Below are positions 35,546 to 44,406 of a DNA stretch of 64,000 nucleotides, piece after piece. Source of the DNA: Shimia sp. SK013. GTDB taxonomy: Bacteria; Pseudomonadota; Alphaproteobacteria; Rhodobacterales; Rhodobacteraceae. Position 1 is the stretch's first letter; each line of letters begins with the position of its first letter. The position numbers and the translations under genes are program-made. The notes below the pieces were generated by a model. It was not told the DNA's origin. It saw only the letters and a program-made list of their open reading frames with translations, and did no database searches. The DNA lies in the NCBI RefSeq assembly GCF_001292625.1, contig NZ_LAJH01000028.1, positions 234,914 to 298,913 on the forward strand, given 5' to 3'.

Positions 35546-35827
35546 CTAGGTCAGCAGGACGATGTCCGACCCGCCTGCATTGCGCCGCAGTGCGTGGATA
35601 TCAGCGAGCGACGGATCGTTGATCCAGCCCAGTGCGCTGTCCTTATCGGGAAAAGACAGGATCGCGGCCACGTCGGGCATGTCCGGTGTGCCGTCAATGG
35701 CCAGAGCCGCGCCGCTGGCCTGCTCCACTTTACCGCCGTGTCGGGCGAGGGCTTCGCCGGCCTTGTCGCGGTAAGCTGCCAGGGCCTCGGGGTTGGTGAC
35801 GGTCAATTTGGCGTAGGCGTAAATCAT
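35546..35827 (-). CDS. DUF1330 domain protein
   Basis: 93 aa, a small ferredoxin-like-fold protein. IYAYAKLTVTNPEALAAYRDKAGEALARHGGKV and LSFPDKDSALGWINDPSL are typical. Function unknown. ATG at 35825-35827 follows GGGAGA. It is divergent from the LysR gene (100 bases), so it is the likely target of that regulator. The 35476-35545 gap shows nothing. Confidence 0.9.
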   Translation of the reverse strand: MIYAYAKLTVTNPEALAAYRDKAGEALARHGGKVEQASGAALAIDGTPDMPDVAAILSFPDKDSALGWINDPSLADIHALRRNAGGSDIVLLT

Positions 35828-35909
35828 TGGAAATCTCCCTGTGGGTTGGTGATGTAACCAACCTAGGCTTTGTGTGTATTTGCAAAAACGCGTGGATTTG
35901 CACGGTAGG

Positions 35910-35925
35910 CATGCAATACTGCATG
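35910..35925. promoter_or_regulatory. Candidate LysR regulator site
   Basis: CATGCA-ATAC-TGCATG, a perfect 6+4+6 inverted repeat, ends 2 bases before the LysR ATG and 83 bases from the DUF1330 ATG. Position between the divergent pair fits autoregulation. Confidence 0.55.
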
Positions 35926-35927
35926 TC

Positions 35928-36800
35928 ATGACGACAGACTGGGACGATCTTCGCACGGTGTTGCATGTTGTACGCGGCGGCTCGCTTGCTGCGGCGGGCG
36001 CAATCCTTGGCGTGAACTATACCACTGTGGCGCGGCGTGTGGCGCGGGCCGAGGCGGCCCTGGACCTCATTTTGTTTGAGCGGTTGGCAGATGGGTATCG
36101 ACCCACCGAGGCTGGTCTAAGGGTGGCGGAACACGCAAGCGGTATGGAAGAGCGTGAGCTCGATATGATGCGGCAATTGCAGGGGCGGGATCAACGCCTG
36201 TCCGGGCGACTGGTCCTGACGGCACCGCAGCTGATGATCGGGCCATTCATCGCGCCAGTGATTGAACGGTTTGTCGCGGCGCATCCAATGGTCGACGTAA
36301 TCCTAAAGGCAAACAATGAACTGGCGGATTTAACCCGCCGCGAAGCTGACTTGGCCGTGCGGATCAGCAGTTCGCCGGGCGACACGCTGATGGGGTTGCG
36401 CATGGCAGCCCAAGAGACGGCGAGTTTCGCGGCACCGATTTGGGCCGAACGCATGGCCACAGGGCCTGAGGCTCAGGTCGACTGGATCATTTATGAGCAA
36501 TATGCGCAGGTGGCCAAGGAGGCTCAGGCGCGGTTTCCCAACAGCCGAGTGGTTCTGACGTGTAATGATATGGCGGCGATGATCGGGGCGGCGGTGGCGG
36601 GCCTTGGCGTGGTGCGGATGCCGATGTTTTTGGGGCGGCACACGCCGGGATTGGTGCAGGTGCCAGCATTGGAACCACAGTCGTATATGGATATCTGGCT
36701 TGTCGGGCATCCTGACGTCTGGCCCAGTGCCAAGGTGAAAACTTTTCGGGATATGTTGGTGCCGGAGTTCAAAACGCGGCGCGGCGAGTTTGTTGCCTGA
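35928..36800 (+). CDS. LysR-family transcriptional regulator
   Basis: 290 aa. The N-terminal helix-turn-helix is at residues ~20-42 (SLAAAGAILGVNYTTVARRVARAE) and the substrate-binding domain begins near residue 92 (LSGRLVLTAPQLMIGPFIAPVIERF). The second half is compact for LysR. ATG at 35928; an earlier start would cover the inverted repeat. Likely controls the divergent DUF1330 gene. Confidence 0.9.
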   Translation: MTTDWDDLRTVLHVVRGGSLAAAGAILGVNYTTVARRVARAEAALDLILFERLADGYRPTEAGLRVAEHASGMEERELDMMRQLQGRDQRLSGRLVLTAPQLMIGPFIAPVIERFVAAHPMVDVILKANNELADLTRREADLAVRISSSPGDTLMGLRMAAQETASFAAPIWAERMATGPEAQVDWIIYEQYAQVAKEAQARFPNSRVVLTCNDMAAMIGAAVAGLGVVRMPMFLGRHTPGLVQVPALEPQSYMDIWLVGHPDVWPSAKVKTFRDMLVPEFKTRRGEFVA

Positions 36801-36849
36801 CGTTTGATAACGTGCGGCCATTCAACCGCATTCGGCTGATGGAGTTTTC

Positions 36850-36890
36850 CCAAAAAAGAGCCCCGCAGCCGATGGTCTGGACTGCGGGGA
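36850..36890 (-). terminator. Intrinsic terminator of the MAPEG gene
   Basis: CCCCGCAG (36861-36868) pairs with CTGCGGGG (36882-36889); on the minus strand the stem is followed by CTC and six T. It is 27 bases past the MAPEG stop. Confidence 0.85.
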
Positions 36891-36915
36891 AGGCGGGAGT
36901 GATCCGTGAGATTTC

Positions 36916-37308
36916 TTAGGTGACCCCCAACACGTGCAGCGCCATCAAACCGGTCGCGCCGGCGGCGCCGACAAAGGCCAAGGTGCGCAGCACAGTGATG
37001 CCCAGCAGATAGATCACATAGTGTGCAACGATGGCGTAGAAAAAGACCATCGCCAGCGTGCCTGCATAAACATCGTCAGGAGCCCGCATCATTGCCATAA
37101 GCGCCAATACACCGAAGGGGAGGAAGGCTTCGATGGCCACCTTGTGTGCGCATTTTGCGCGCTGGGCCCAGGCTGATTGCGGGATTGCGTCGGGGCTTGG
37201 ATTGGCAAGGGCTCCCATTATGCCCCTGACCAGAAGTCTATCAACGATATAGGGAGCCCATGCGACACCAACCCAAAGGGCGGTCAAAGCGGTGTAATGC
37301 TCAAGCAT
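36916..37308 (-). CDS. MAPEG-family membrane protein
   Basis: 130 aa with four hydrophobic segments. The family pattern KVAIEAFLPFGVLALMAMM with the conserved E-x-F-x-P, near residue 58, identifies it (glutathione/eicosanoid-metabolism membrane proteins; bacterial role unclear). ATG at 37306-37308 is preferred to a GTG two codons earlier. A GCAGGCC-AGTGT-GGCCTGC hairpin lies upstream at 37335-37353. Confidence 0.85.
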   Translation of the reverse strand: MLEHYTALTALWVGVAWAPYIVDRLLVRGIMGALANPSPDAIPQSAWAQRAKCAHKVAIEAFLPFGVLALMAMMRAPDDVYAGTLAMVFFYAIVAHYVIYLLGITVLRTLAFVGAAGATGLMALHVLGVT

Positions 37309-37461
37309 GGTCACGTCGCCAACCTCTTAAATCCGCAGGCCAGTGTGGCCTGCATCGCCACTAAACAATAAAACGACCATAGCTCATTTTGTGGCAGGAA
37401 TCTACGAAAACCGCATATTGTGGGGTAACGTCCAGATATTGGAGGGAAGTTCTGGCGGCAT

Positions 37462-38172
37462 TTACCGCCAAGTCACGTCCCCGAGAAAGATGTATCCGGC
37501 GCCATAAATGGTCTTGATTAGGCGCGGGTTTTTGGGGTCTTCGCGCAATTTCGTGCGCAGACGAGAGATCCGCACATCCATCGCCCGATCAAAGCTTTCG
37601 CCCGCCGCGCCGCCGAGGATTTCCTGCATCTGGGCGCGGCTGATCAACCGCTTGGGGCTTTCCAAAAACAGCCGCAGCACCTCGCTTTCGGCGTGCGAAA
37701 AGGTGGTTTCGTCGCCCTGTTCGTCTTCTAGAACGTAGCGGTCGAAATAGGCTGTCCAACCATTGAAAACGGCGGTGTTGGCCGGGTCAGATTTTTGCGG
37801 TGACGCCCGATCTTTGCGCAAGCGCACGCGCACACGGGCGACCACTTCGGTTGGGTCAAACGGTTTGATGATGTAATCGTCCGCGCCAAGTTCCAATCCG
37901 GTGATCCGGTCCTGCACCTGCGCACGGCCGGAAATGATGATCACCGCCGCGCCAACCTCCAGCGCGAGGCGGTGCACAAGCGTCAGCCCGTCTTTGTCAG
38001 GCAGGCCAAGATCCACCAAACAGACATCCGGCGTCGTGGATTTCAGCATGGCCTCAAATTCGGTGGCGCGGGAAAACCCCATGGTGCGAAATCCCGCATC
38101 CTCCAAAGCGTCCGCCAAAATACGGCGAATTTCGGGTTCATCGTCCAGAATGGTGACAAGCGGGGCAGTCAT
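37462..38172 (-). CDS. OmpR-family response regulator
   Basis: 236 aa. Receiver domain (residues 1-120): acidic pocket in TILDDEPEIRRIL, phosphoacceptor Asp in CLVDLGLPDKDG, and Lys in YIIKPFDPTEV. Winged-helix DNA-binding domain follows (~140-236) with SRLRTKLREDPKNPRLIKTIYGAGYIF. ATG at 38170-38172. It is 7 bases from the hybrid kinase stop and so in one operon with it. Its targets are probably the divergent transport/ligase operon. Confidence 0.94.
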   Translation of the reverse strand: MTAPLVTILDDEPEIRRILADALEDAGFRTMGFSRATEFEAMLKSTTPDVCLVDLGLPDKDGLTLVHRLALEVGAAVIIISGRAQVQDRITGLELGADDYIIKPFDPTEVVARVRVRLRKDRASPQKSDPANTAVFNGWTAYFDRYVLEDEQGDETTFSHAESEVLRLFLESPKRLISRAQMQEILGGAAGESFDRAMDVRISRLRTKLREDPKNPRLIKTIYGAGYIFLGDVTWR

Positions 38173-38179
38173 TTGGATC

Positions 38180-40093
38180 TCACTTCGGGTGCAGGAATTG
38201 GTCAAGCTGATCATCGGTGAAGGGTTTTGACAACACCGGCGCGCGGGCTGCGCCTGCAATATAGAGCGGATCGCTGACCGGCAAGGAGGTCATAAGATAC
38301 GCCGGAATGGCATCGTTGCGCAGCGAACGGACAAGATCAACACCGGTGGCATCGCCCTCAAGAGAAATATCGGACAGCACCAAGGAAATGTCAGGCACTT
38401 GCTCCAACAGCATACGGGCTTCTTCGACGCTGGCGGCTTCGATCACTGTGTGGTGCATGTCTGTCAACATGTCGCGGAACAGCCCGCGCAGATCGAGGTT
38501 ATCCTCGACCAACAACACAAGACCCGGTGTGGCTCTTTGCAGCGCCTTGCGCAAAGGCAGTCGCAACCGAACCTGCCCCCCGGTATCGGTGTTGGCAATC
38601 TTGATATCTCCGCCCACAAGCTTGGTCATGTCATAGACCATGGCGAGGCCCAAACCGCTACCGTCGGCGCCTTTGGTGGTGAAAAACGGGTCCAGCGCCC
38701 GCATCAAGGCTTCGTCGTTGAACCCGGTGCCGGTGTCGCGCACGGTGAATTGCACCCAAGTGTCCTGCACCAGCTCCGCAATCAACAAAATAGTGCCCGC
38801 CCCGCCGCATGCGTCGCGTGCGTTCAAAAGCAGGTTCACAAGGCTGTCCTGCAGCATTGCCGGATCAAGCATTACTGTGCCCTCGGGAATGCTGCTTTCG
38901 ATGATCAGGGTTACATCGCCTGCCAGCGTAGGTCGCGCCAGCGTTTCCAAATCGGACAGGAAAGCGCGCATATTGGTGGGTTCCAGTCGGGGCACGCGAG
39001 GGCCAGTCACATTGGCAAGTTGGTCCAACAATTTGCCGCCACGTCGCGCGGCGCCAAGTGTGGCTTCAACCAATTCTTGCGCGTCTTCTGGCAGTGTAAT
39101 CTTGGACAGCTTGCCCTGCGTCCCCAGAATGATGGTCAGCAGGTTGGAAAAGTCATGCGCGAGCCCGCTGGTCATCTGTGCCGCGATTTCGCGTCGGCGG
39201 GTCTGCTGCAAGGCCACCCGTGCCTGTGTTTCCTCGGTCACGTCCATCGACAACACATAAACGCCGCGCGTGTCGCCAGTGGTGTCATCCGGGGTGAAGG
39301 CCACACGGATGCGGCGCGTGCTGGGATGCTCGTTGAACTCAAACACCGAGGGTTTGCCCATAAAGGCGCGATCCATATGGGGTTTGATCGCTTGGAACGC
39401 ACTTTCGCCCAGCGCGTCGCGCGCATTCATCCCGACGATCTCAGACGGGCGCCCCGGTATCACCGCGCTCAGACGGCGGTTGGAGTAGGTATAGATCCGG
39501 TCAGGCCCAAGGTGCGCGATATGGGCGGGCATCATTTCGGCGGTCAACCGCATCCGGGCTTCGCTTTCGATCAGCTGGCGTTTGACCTCTTCCAGCGTCT
39601 GAACGGTTGCCTCAAGTTTACGGTTGGTGGCTGACAGCTCTTCGGCGTGTTGCAACAACTGGTCCGAGAGCTCCTCAGATCGCGATCGCAACAAGGATTC
39701 CTGCCGCTTGGTTGAGGTGATGTCGGTATAGACCGCCACCCAGCCGCCTTGCGGTAGGGGCGAGCCCTCGACACTGACCCAACGTCCGTCGGCGCGTTTG
39801 CGTTCAAAGTAGTGGGGCTCAAAATCTAGCGCCCGTTCCACGCGTTCGGCGATGAATTCTTCGACGGTTTCTTCCGGAACATGGCCATATTCACCGTTTT
39901 CCACCAAAAAACGGATGGTGTCGGAAAACGCTGCACCCGGCTGCGTCAGCGCGCGCGGGATTGAAAACATTTCGCGAAACCGTGCATTGGCCACGACCAA
40001 CTTGAGGTCGCTATCATAAATCGACAACGCCTGCTTGATCAGGTTCAGACCAGCGGCCGTCATGTCCTGTATTTTACTGGGTGGCGGCGGCAT
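38180..40093 (-). CDS. Cytoplasmic hybrid histidine kinase (PAS-HisKA-HATPase-REC)
   Basis: 637 aa with no membrane segment. Two PAS-like sensor domains (residues ~12-130 and ~185-300, each ending DIT/DVT) are joined by a coiled coil. The H-box is SGLAHDFSNLLTIILG; ATP lid motifs are NLLLNARDACGG, DTGTGFNDEAL and SGLGLAMVYD. A C-terminal receiver has VLLVEDNLDLRGLF and the Asp of LVLSDISLEGD. The input would be an intracellular metabolite or redox state. Divergent from the acyl-CoA synthetase operon, 197 bases apart. ATG at 40091-40093 follows GGGAGAGG. Confidence 0.93.
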   Translation of the reverse strand: MPPPPSKIQDMTAAGLNLIKQALSIYDSDLKLVVANARFREMFSIPRALTQPGAAFSDTIRFLVENGEYGHVPEETVEEFIAERVERALDFEPHYFERKRADGRWVSVEGSPLPQGGWVAVYTDITSTKRQESLLRSRSEELSDQLLQHAEELSATNRKLEATVQTLEEVKRQLIESEARMRLTAEMMPAHIAHLGPDRIYTYSNRRLSAVIPGRPSEIVGMNARDALGESAFQAIKPHMDRAFMGKPSVFEFNEHPSTRRIRVAFTPDDTTGDTRGVYVLSMDVTEETQARVALQQTRRREIAAQMTSGLAHDFSNLLTIILGTQGKLSKITLPEDAQELVEATLGAARRGGKLLDQLANVTGPRVPRLEPTNMRAFLSDLETLARPTLAGDVTLIIESSIPEGTVMLDPAMLQDSLVNLLLNARDACGGAGTILLIAELVQDTWVQFTVRDTGTGFNDEALMRALDPFFTTKGADGSGLGLAMVYDMTKLVGGDIKIANTDTGGQVRLRLPLRKALQRATPGLVLLVEDNLDLRGLFRDMLTDMHHTVIEAASVEEARMLLEQVPDISLVLSDISLEGDATGVDLVRSLRNDAIPAYLMTSLPVSDPLYIAGAARAPVLSKPFTDDQLDQFLHPK

Positions 40094-40163
40094 GAATACG
40101 TCCTCTCCCTTCTAGGGCTAGCATTCGGCAATCAGGTGTCAAAGAGAGAAATGCACGCTGTTA

Positions 40164-40179
40164 CAATTCGTAAGAATTG
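40164..40179. promoter_or_regulatory. Inverted repeat between kinase and ligase operons
   Basis: CAATTC-GTAA-GAATTG lies between the divergent histidine kinase and the plus-strand ligase/transport operon, 112 bases upstream of the TTG start. A candidate site for the response regulator (inference from location only). Confidence 0.4.
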
Positions 40180-40290
40180 GGAAATGTTCAGGAAAAAGTT
40201 GACCGCGAATTTGAAACACGCACCTTAGGAGGTGAAGAATCGTTTCGGCGGTTTTGGCCTGCATCGGCAGGTGAATGGGAGGAATACAAT

Positions 40291-42261
40291 TTGGCACAGT
40301 CGTCACAAGCGGCCGGTGGACTTGCGTCCATCCCGGCGCTCTTGCAGCGGAACGCCACCCTTTTTGCGGACAAAGACGCATATCGGGAAAAAGAGTTCGG
40401 CATCTGGCAGCGTTGGACTTGGGCAGACACAGAAAAAGAAATCGAGGCTTTGGCGCTTGGGTTGATCAACCTTGGCGTGGCCGAGGGGGATTTTGTTGCC
40501 GTAATCGGTCGCAATCGCCCTTATTTCTATTGGTCAATGGTGGCCGCACAGTGCGTGGGTGCCGTGCCGGTACCGGTCTATAACGACAGCGCCGCCGACG
40601 AGATGGAATACATCCTCGGCCACTGTGGCGCGAAATACGCCATCGTTCAGGATCAGGAACAAGTCGACAAGATTATCGACATTCAGGACAACCTTCATCA
40701 GTTTGAGCACATGATCTATATCGATCCGCGCGGTTTGCGGAAATATGATCACCACGCGCTGCATGAATTCAGCCACATCCAGAATCAGGGCCGTGCGGCC
40801 TATGACGAATGGATCACGGACCTGCAGGAACGTACCGCCAAGCTGACTTATGACAGCACCTGCGTGATGCTTTACACATCCGGTACGACCGGCAAGCCCA
40901 AGGGCGTTGTTCTGTCCAATCGCAATGTGATTGAAAGTGCCAAGAACTCTTCCGAATTCGACAACCTCGGTGCTGGCGAAGAAATCCTCGCTTATCTGCC
41001 GATGGCTTGGGTTGGTGACTTCATTTTCTCGATTGGTCAGGCCTACTGGACCGGTTTCTGCGTGAACTGCCCGGAATCGCCGGACACAATGATGACCGAC
41101 CTGCGTGAAATCGGGCCGACATACTATTTCGCTCCGCCCCGCGTGTTTGAAACACAGCTAACCAGCGTCACGATCCGCATGGAAGACGCGGGCCCAATGA
41201 AGCGTCGCATGTTCAAACACTTTATGGCGCACGCCAAAAAGGTCGGCGGCGCCATTCTTGATGGCAAGCCCGTCGGCGCAATGGACAAGCTGAAATACAA
41301 GCTCGGCGAGTTCCTGGTGTATGGCCCGCTCAAAGACACACTTGGTTTTGGCCGCGTGCGCGTAGGCTACACTGCGGGTGAGGCGATTGGGCCGGAGATT
41401 TTTGAATTCTACCGTTCGCTTGGCATCAACCTGAAGCAACTCTATGGGCAAACCGAAGCCACCGTGTTCATCACAGCACAGCCTGACGGCGAAGTGCGGG
41501 CTGATACGGTTGGTGTGCCAAGCCCCGACGTGGAAATCAAAATCGCGGACAATGGCGAGATTTTCTACCGCAGCCCGGGCACGTTTGTTGAGTACTACAA
41601 CAACCCCGAATCCACAGCGTCGACCAAAGACGCCGAAGGCTGGGTTGCCACGGGTGATGCGGGCTTCTTTGAGGAAGACTCTGGTCACCTGCGCATCATC
41701 GACCGCGCCAAAGACGTTGGCAAAATGGCCGATGGCTCCATGTTTGCGCCGAAATATGTCGAGAACAAACTCAAGTTCTATCCCGACATTCTTGAGGCGG
41801 TTCTGTTTGGCAACGGCAAAGACCGCTGTGTGGCCTTTATCAACATCGATCTGACGGCGGTAGGCAATTGGGCAGAACGCAACAACATTGCTTATGCGTC
41901 TTATCAAGAACTCGCCGGGCACCCCAAAGTGCTCGACAGCATTCGTGAACAAGTTGAAACCGTGAACAAATCTGTCGCGGCAGATCCGATGTTGGCAGGT
42001 TGTCAGATCCACCGCTTCCTCGTGTTGCACAAGGAGCTGGATGCGGATGACGGTGAAATGACCCGCACCCGCAAAGTGCGTCGCGTGATCGTGGAAGACA
42101 AGTTCAAAGACCTGATCGACGCGCTGTACTCCGGGGCCTCCGAGGTCTCGACTGTCACCGAAGTTACTTATGAAGACGGCCGCAAGGGCAGCATCAGCGC
42201 CACGCTGGAACTGCGCGACGCCGCTGTAGTCTCAACCGCAGCAAAGGTAGCCGCAGAATGA
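40291..42261 (+). CDS. AMP-binding acyl-CoA synthetase, long-chain type (probable TTG start)
   Basis: 656 aa. ANL motifs: MLYTSGTTGKPKGVVLS (phosphate loop), QLYGQTEATVFI, TGDAGFFEEDSGHLRIIDRAKD, and a C-terminal EMTRTRKVRR. Start: no ATG lies near the N-terminus; a TTG at 40291 has GGGAGGA in front, and gives QSSQAAGGLASIPALL then AYREKEFGIWQ, which aligns with the paralogue at 22397-24280. A longer frame from 40177 is possible. ATGA overlap with the LivG gene shows co-translation with the transporter. Confidence 0.9.
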   Translation: MAQSSQAAGGLASIPALLQRNATLFADKDAYREKEFGIWQRWTWADTEKEIEALALGLINLGVAEGDFVAVIGRNRPYFYWSMVAAQCVGAVPVPVYNDSAADEMEYILGHCGAKYAIVQDQEQVDKIIDIQDNLHQFEHMIYIDPRGLRKYDHHALHEFSHIQNQGRAAYDEWITDLQERTAKLTYDSTCVMLYTSGTTGKPKGVVLSNRNVIESAKNSSEFDNLGAGEEILAYLPMAWVGDFIFSIGQAYWTGFCVNCPESPDTMMTDLREIGPTYYFAPPRVFETQLTSVTIRMEDAGPMKRRMFKHFMAHAKKVGGAILDGKPVGAMDKLKYKLGEFLVYGPLKDTLGFGRVRVGYTAGEAIGPEIFEFYRSLGINLKQLYGQTEATVFITAQPDGEVRADTVGVPSPDVEIKIADNGEIFYRSPGTFVEYYNNPESTASTKDAEGWVATGDAGFFEEDSGHLRIIDRAKDVGKMADGSMFAPKYVENKLKFYPDILEAVLFGNGKDRCVAFINIDLTAVGNWAERNNIAYASYQELAGHPKVLDSIREQVETVNKSVAADPMLAGCQIHRFLVLHKELDADDGEMTRTRKVRRVIVEDKFKDLIDALYSGASEVSTVTEVTYEDGRKGSISATLELRDAAVVSTAAKVAAE

Positions 42262-43073
42262 GCACGCAGGACAGCTACGTCACCGAGGACGGCCGCACCA
42301 TCGGTCCGACCGTGATGGAAATGAAAAACATCACGCTGCGCTTTGGCGGGGTAAAGGCGATCACGGATATCTCCTTTGACATCCGCGAAGGCGAAATCCG
42401 CGCGATTATCGGCCCCAACGGCGCCGGCAAATCGTCGATGCTGAACGTGATCTCGGGCTTTTATGTGCCGCAAGAAGGCGAAGTTTGGTACAAAGGCGCC
42501 AAGCGTCCGCCAATGCGTCCTTATCAGGTGGCGCAACAAGGCATCGCCCGCACTTTTCAGAACATCGCGCTGTTTGAAGGCATGACTGTTCTGGACAACG
42601 TTATGACCGGCCGTATTCGCCAGATGACAACCGGACTTTTGGGTCAGGCGATCTGGAAAGGCAAAGCCGAGCGGGAAGAAGTTGAAAACCGCGAAGCGGT
42701 CGAAAAAATCATCGACTTCCTTGAAATTCAAGCGATCCGCAAAACGCCTGTTGGCCGTTTGCCATATGGTTTGAAGAAACGGGTCGAGCTGGCGCGGGCG
42801 TTGGCGGCAGAGCCGTCGATCCTTTTGCTGGACGAACCGATGGCGGGCATGAACGTCGAGGAAAAAGAGGACATGTCCCGCTTTATTCTCGATATGAACG
42901 ATGAATTCGGCACAACCATCGCCCTGATCGAACACGATATGGGTGTGGTTATGGATCTGTCGGATCGGGTTGTGGTCATGGACTACGGCAAAAAGATCGG
43001 CGACGGCACACCCACCGAAGTCCGCAACAATCAGGCCGTCATCGACGCCTATCTAGGGGTGGCACATGACTAA
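42258..43073 (+). CDS. ABC transporter ATPase, LivG type (cluster 2)
   Basis: 271 aa. Walker [51 protein letters not shown], Walker B ILLLDEPMAGMN, IEHDMGVVM, and the closing IDAYLG are LivG-typical. The N-terminus is some 18 residues longer than in LivG of cluster 1. Its ATG overlaps the synthetase stop. Confidence 0.95.
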   Translation: MSTQDSYVTEDGRTIGPTVMEMKNITLRFGGVKAITDISFDIREGEIRAIIGPNGAGKSSMLNVISGFYVPQEGEVWYKGAKRPPMRPYQVAQQGIARTFQNIALFEGMTVLDNVMTGRIRQMTTGLLGQAIWKGKAEREEVENREAVEKIIDFLEIQAIRKTPVGRLPYGLKKRVELARALAAEPSILLLDEPMAGMNVEEKEDMSRFILDMNDEFGTTIALIEHDMGVVMDLSDRVVVMDYGKKIGDGTPTEVRNNQAVIDAYLGVAHD

Positions 43074-43114
43074 GCACCTGACTGAAATGAAAACGACATC
43101 CGGAGGCGCGCGCC

Positions 43115-44143
43115 ATGCCTGAACAACTCGTATTTGCGATGGAGGTTTTCGCAAACGGCCTCATGTCGGGCGTGCTTTATGCACTGGTCGCGCTGGGCTT
43201 TGTGCTGATCTACAAAGCGTCCGGCATCTTCAACTTTGCCCAAGGCGTCATGGCGCTGTTCGCGGCGATGACCCTTGTGGGCATTCAGAACGGCCAAATA
43301 CCCTTCGCGCACTTGATCAACGCCATATTCGGCACGCACATTCACCACTTCGGATGGAACGTGCCGTCGTTTGCGGCCTTGATCCTGACCGTTGGCGTAA
43401 TGATCCTGCTGGCTTGGGCCGTGCAGAAATTTGTGTTCCGCCATCTGGTGGGCCAAGAGCCGATCATCCTGTTTATGGCGACCATTGGTCTGGCCTATTT
43501 CCTCGAAGGGTTTGCGGACCTGATGTGGAACTCCGAGATCAAAACGCTGACTTTCTGTCTTCCCGGCGAACTTTGCCTGCCGCAGGGTATGAACACGGCG
43601 ATTGACGAAGCGGCCTTTGATGCTTGGGGTGTTGGCTTCTTTATCGACAACCTCGACATCTCGGCGGCGATTGTGGCCATTGTCCTTGTGGTCGCGCTGG
43701 TGGCGTTCAGCCAATACACCAAACAGGGCCGCGCCATGCGCGCTGTGGCCGATGACCACCAAGCCGCTCTGTCGGTTGGTATCTCGCTGAACTTCATCTG
43801 GGTTCTGGTCTGGTCGCTGGCAGGCTTTGTCGCGCTGGTTGCCGGCATCATGTGGGGCGCCAAATCGGGTGTGCAGTTCTCGCTGTCCTTGATCGCGCTG
43901 AAAGCTCTTCCAGTTCTGATGCTGGGCGGCTTTACCTCGATCCCGGGCGCTATTGTTGGCGGACTGATCATCGGTGTCGGTGAGAAAATGTTCGAATACT
44001 GCTTCGGTATCGGCCAATGTTTCGGTGGCATCATCAACCTTGGTGGCGCAACCGAGAACTGGTTCGCCTATGTGCTCGCTCTCGTCTTCCTCGTCTTTAG
44101 GCCTCAGGGTCTGTTCGGCGAAAAGATCATCGAAAGGGTGTGA
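43115..44143 (+). CDS. ABC transporter permease, LivH type (cluster 2)
   Basis: 342 aa, about 50 longer than LivH1. LMSGVLYALVALGFVLIYKASGIFNFAQGVMALF is the family start; GGFTSIPGAIVGGLIIGVGEK the coupling end. The extra length is a loop around LTFCLPGELCLPQGMNTAIDEAAF, with two Cys, between membrane segments. CGGAGGCG precedes the ATG. Confidence 0.94.
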   Translation: MPEQLVFAMEVFANGLMSGVLYALVALGFVLIYKASGIFNFAQGVMALFAAMTLVGIQNGQIPFAHLINAIFGTHIHHFGWNVPSFAALILTVGVMILLAWAVQKFVFRHLVGQEPIILFMATIGLAYFLEGFADLMWNSEIKTLTFCLPGELCLPQGMNTAIDEAAFDAWGVGFFIDNLDISAAIVAIVLVVALVAFSQYTKQGRAMRAVADDHQAALSVGISLNFIWVLVWSLAGFVALVAGIMWGAKSGVQFSLSLIALKALPVLMLGGFTSIPGAIVGGLIIGVGEKMFEYCFGIGQCFGGIINLGGATENWFAYVLALVFLVFRPQGLFGEKIIERV

Positions 44144-44148
44144 CGCAG

Positions 44149-44406
44149 ATGCCCAAGCTGATTGCCATACTCAACGTGATCGCATGGTCAGGCTTCTGGG
44201 CCTTCGGGTTCCTCGCCCTGACCTCCGACCCGGCCAACGGTCAACAGATGGCCATCGCGGCGGTTCTTGCGGCACTGGGCGCAGCAGCGGGCTTCTGGGC
44301 CTACTTCCAACTGGTGCGCCACAATGAGCACACCGGATATGCCAAACAACGGAACCGGGCGGACCGGTCCCACCTTGAAAAAGAATACAACGAGGAGACC
44401 GCCTGA
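44149..44406 (+). CDS. Small two-helix membrane protein inside transport operon
   Basis: 85 aa. Two hydrophobic segments (about residues 4-25 and 35-55) are followed by a polar tail RHNEHTGYAKQRNRADRSHLEKEYNEE. I do not recognise a family. It sits 5 bases after LivH2 and ends one base into LivM2, so it is translated in the same unit, and may assist the permeases. ATG at 44149 is chosen over a GTG at 44140; AAGGG lies upstream. Confidence 0.8.
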   Translation: MPKLIAILNVIAWSGFWAFGFLALTSDPANGQQMAIAAVLAALGAAAGFWAYFQLVRHNEHTGYAKQRNRADRSHLEKEYNEETA

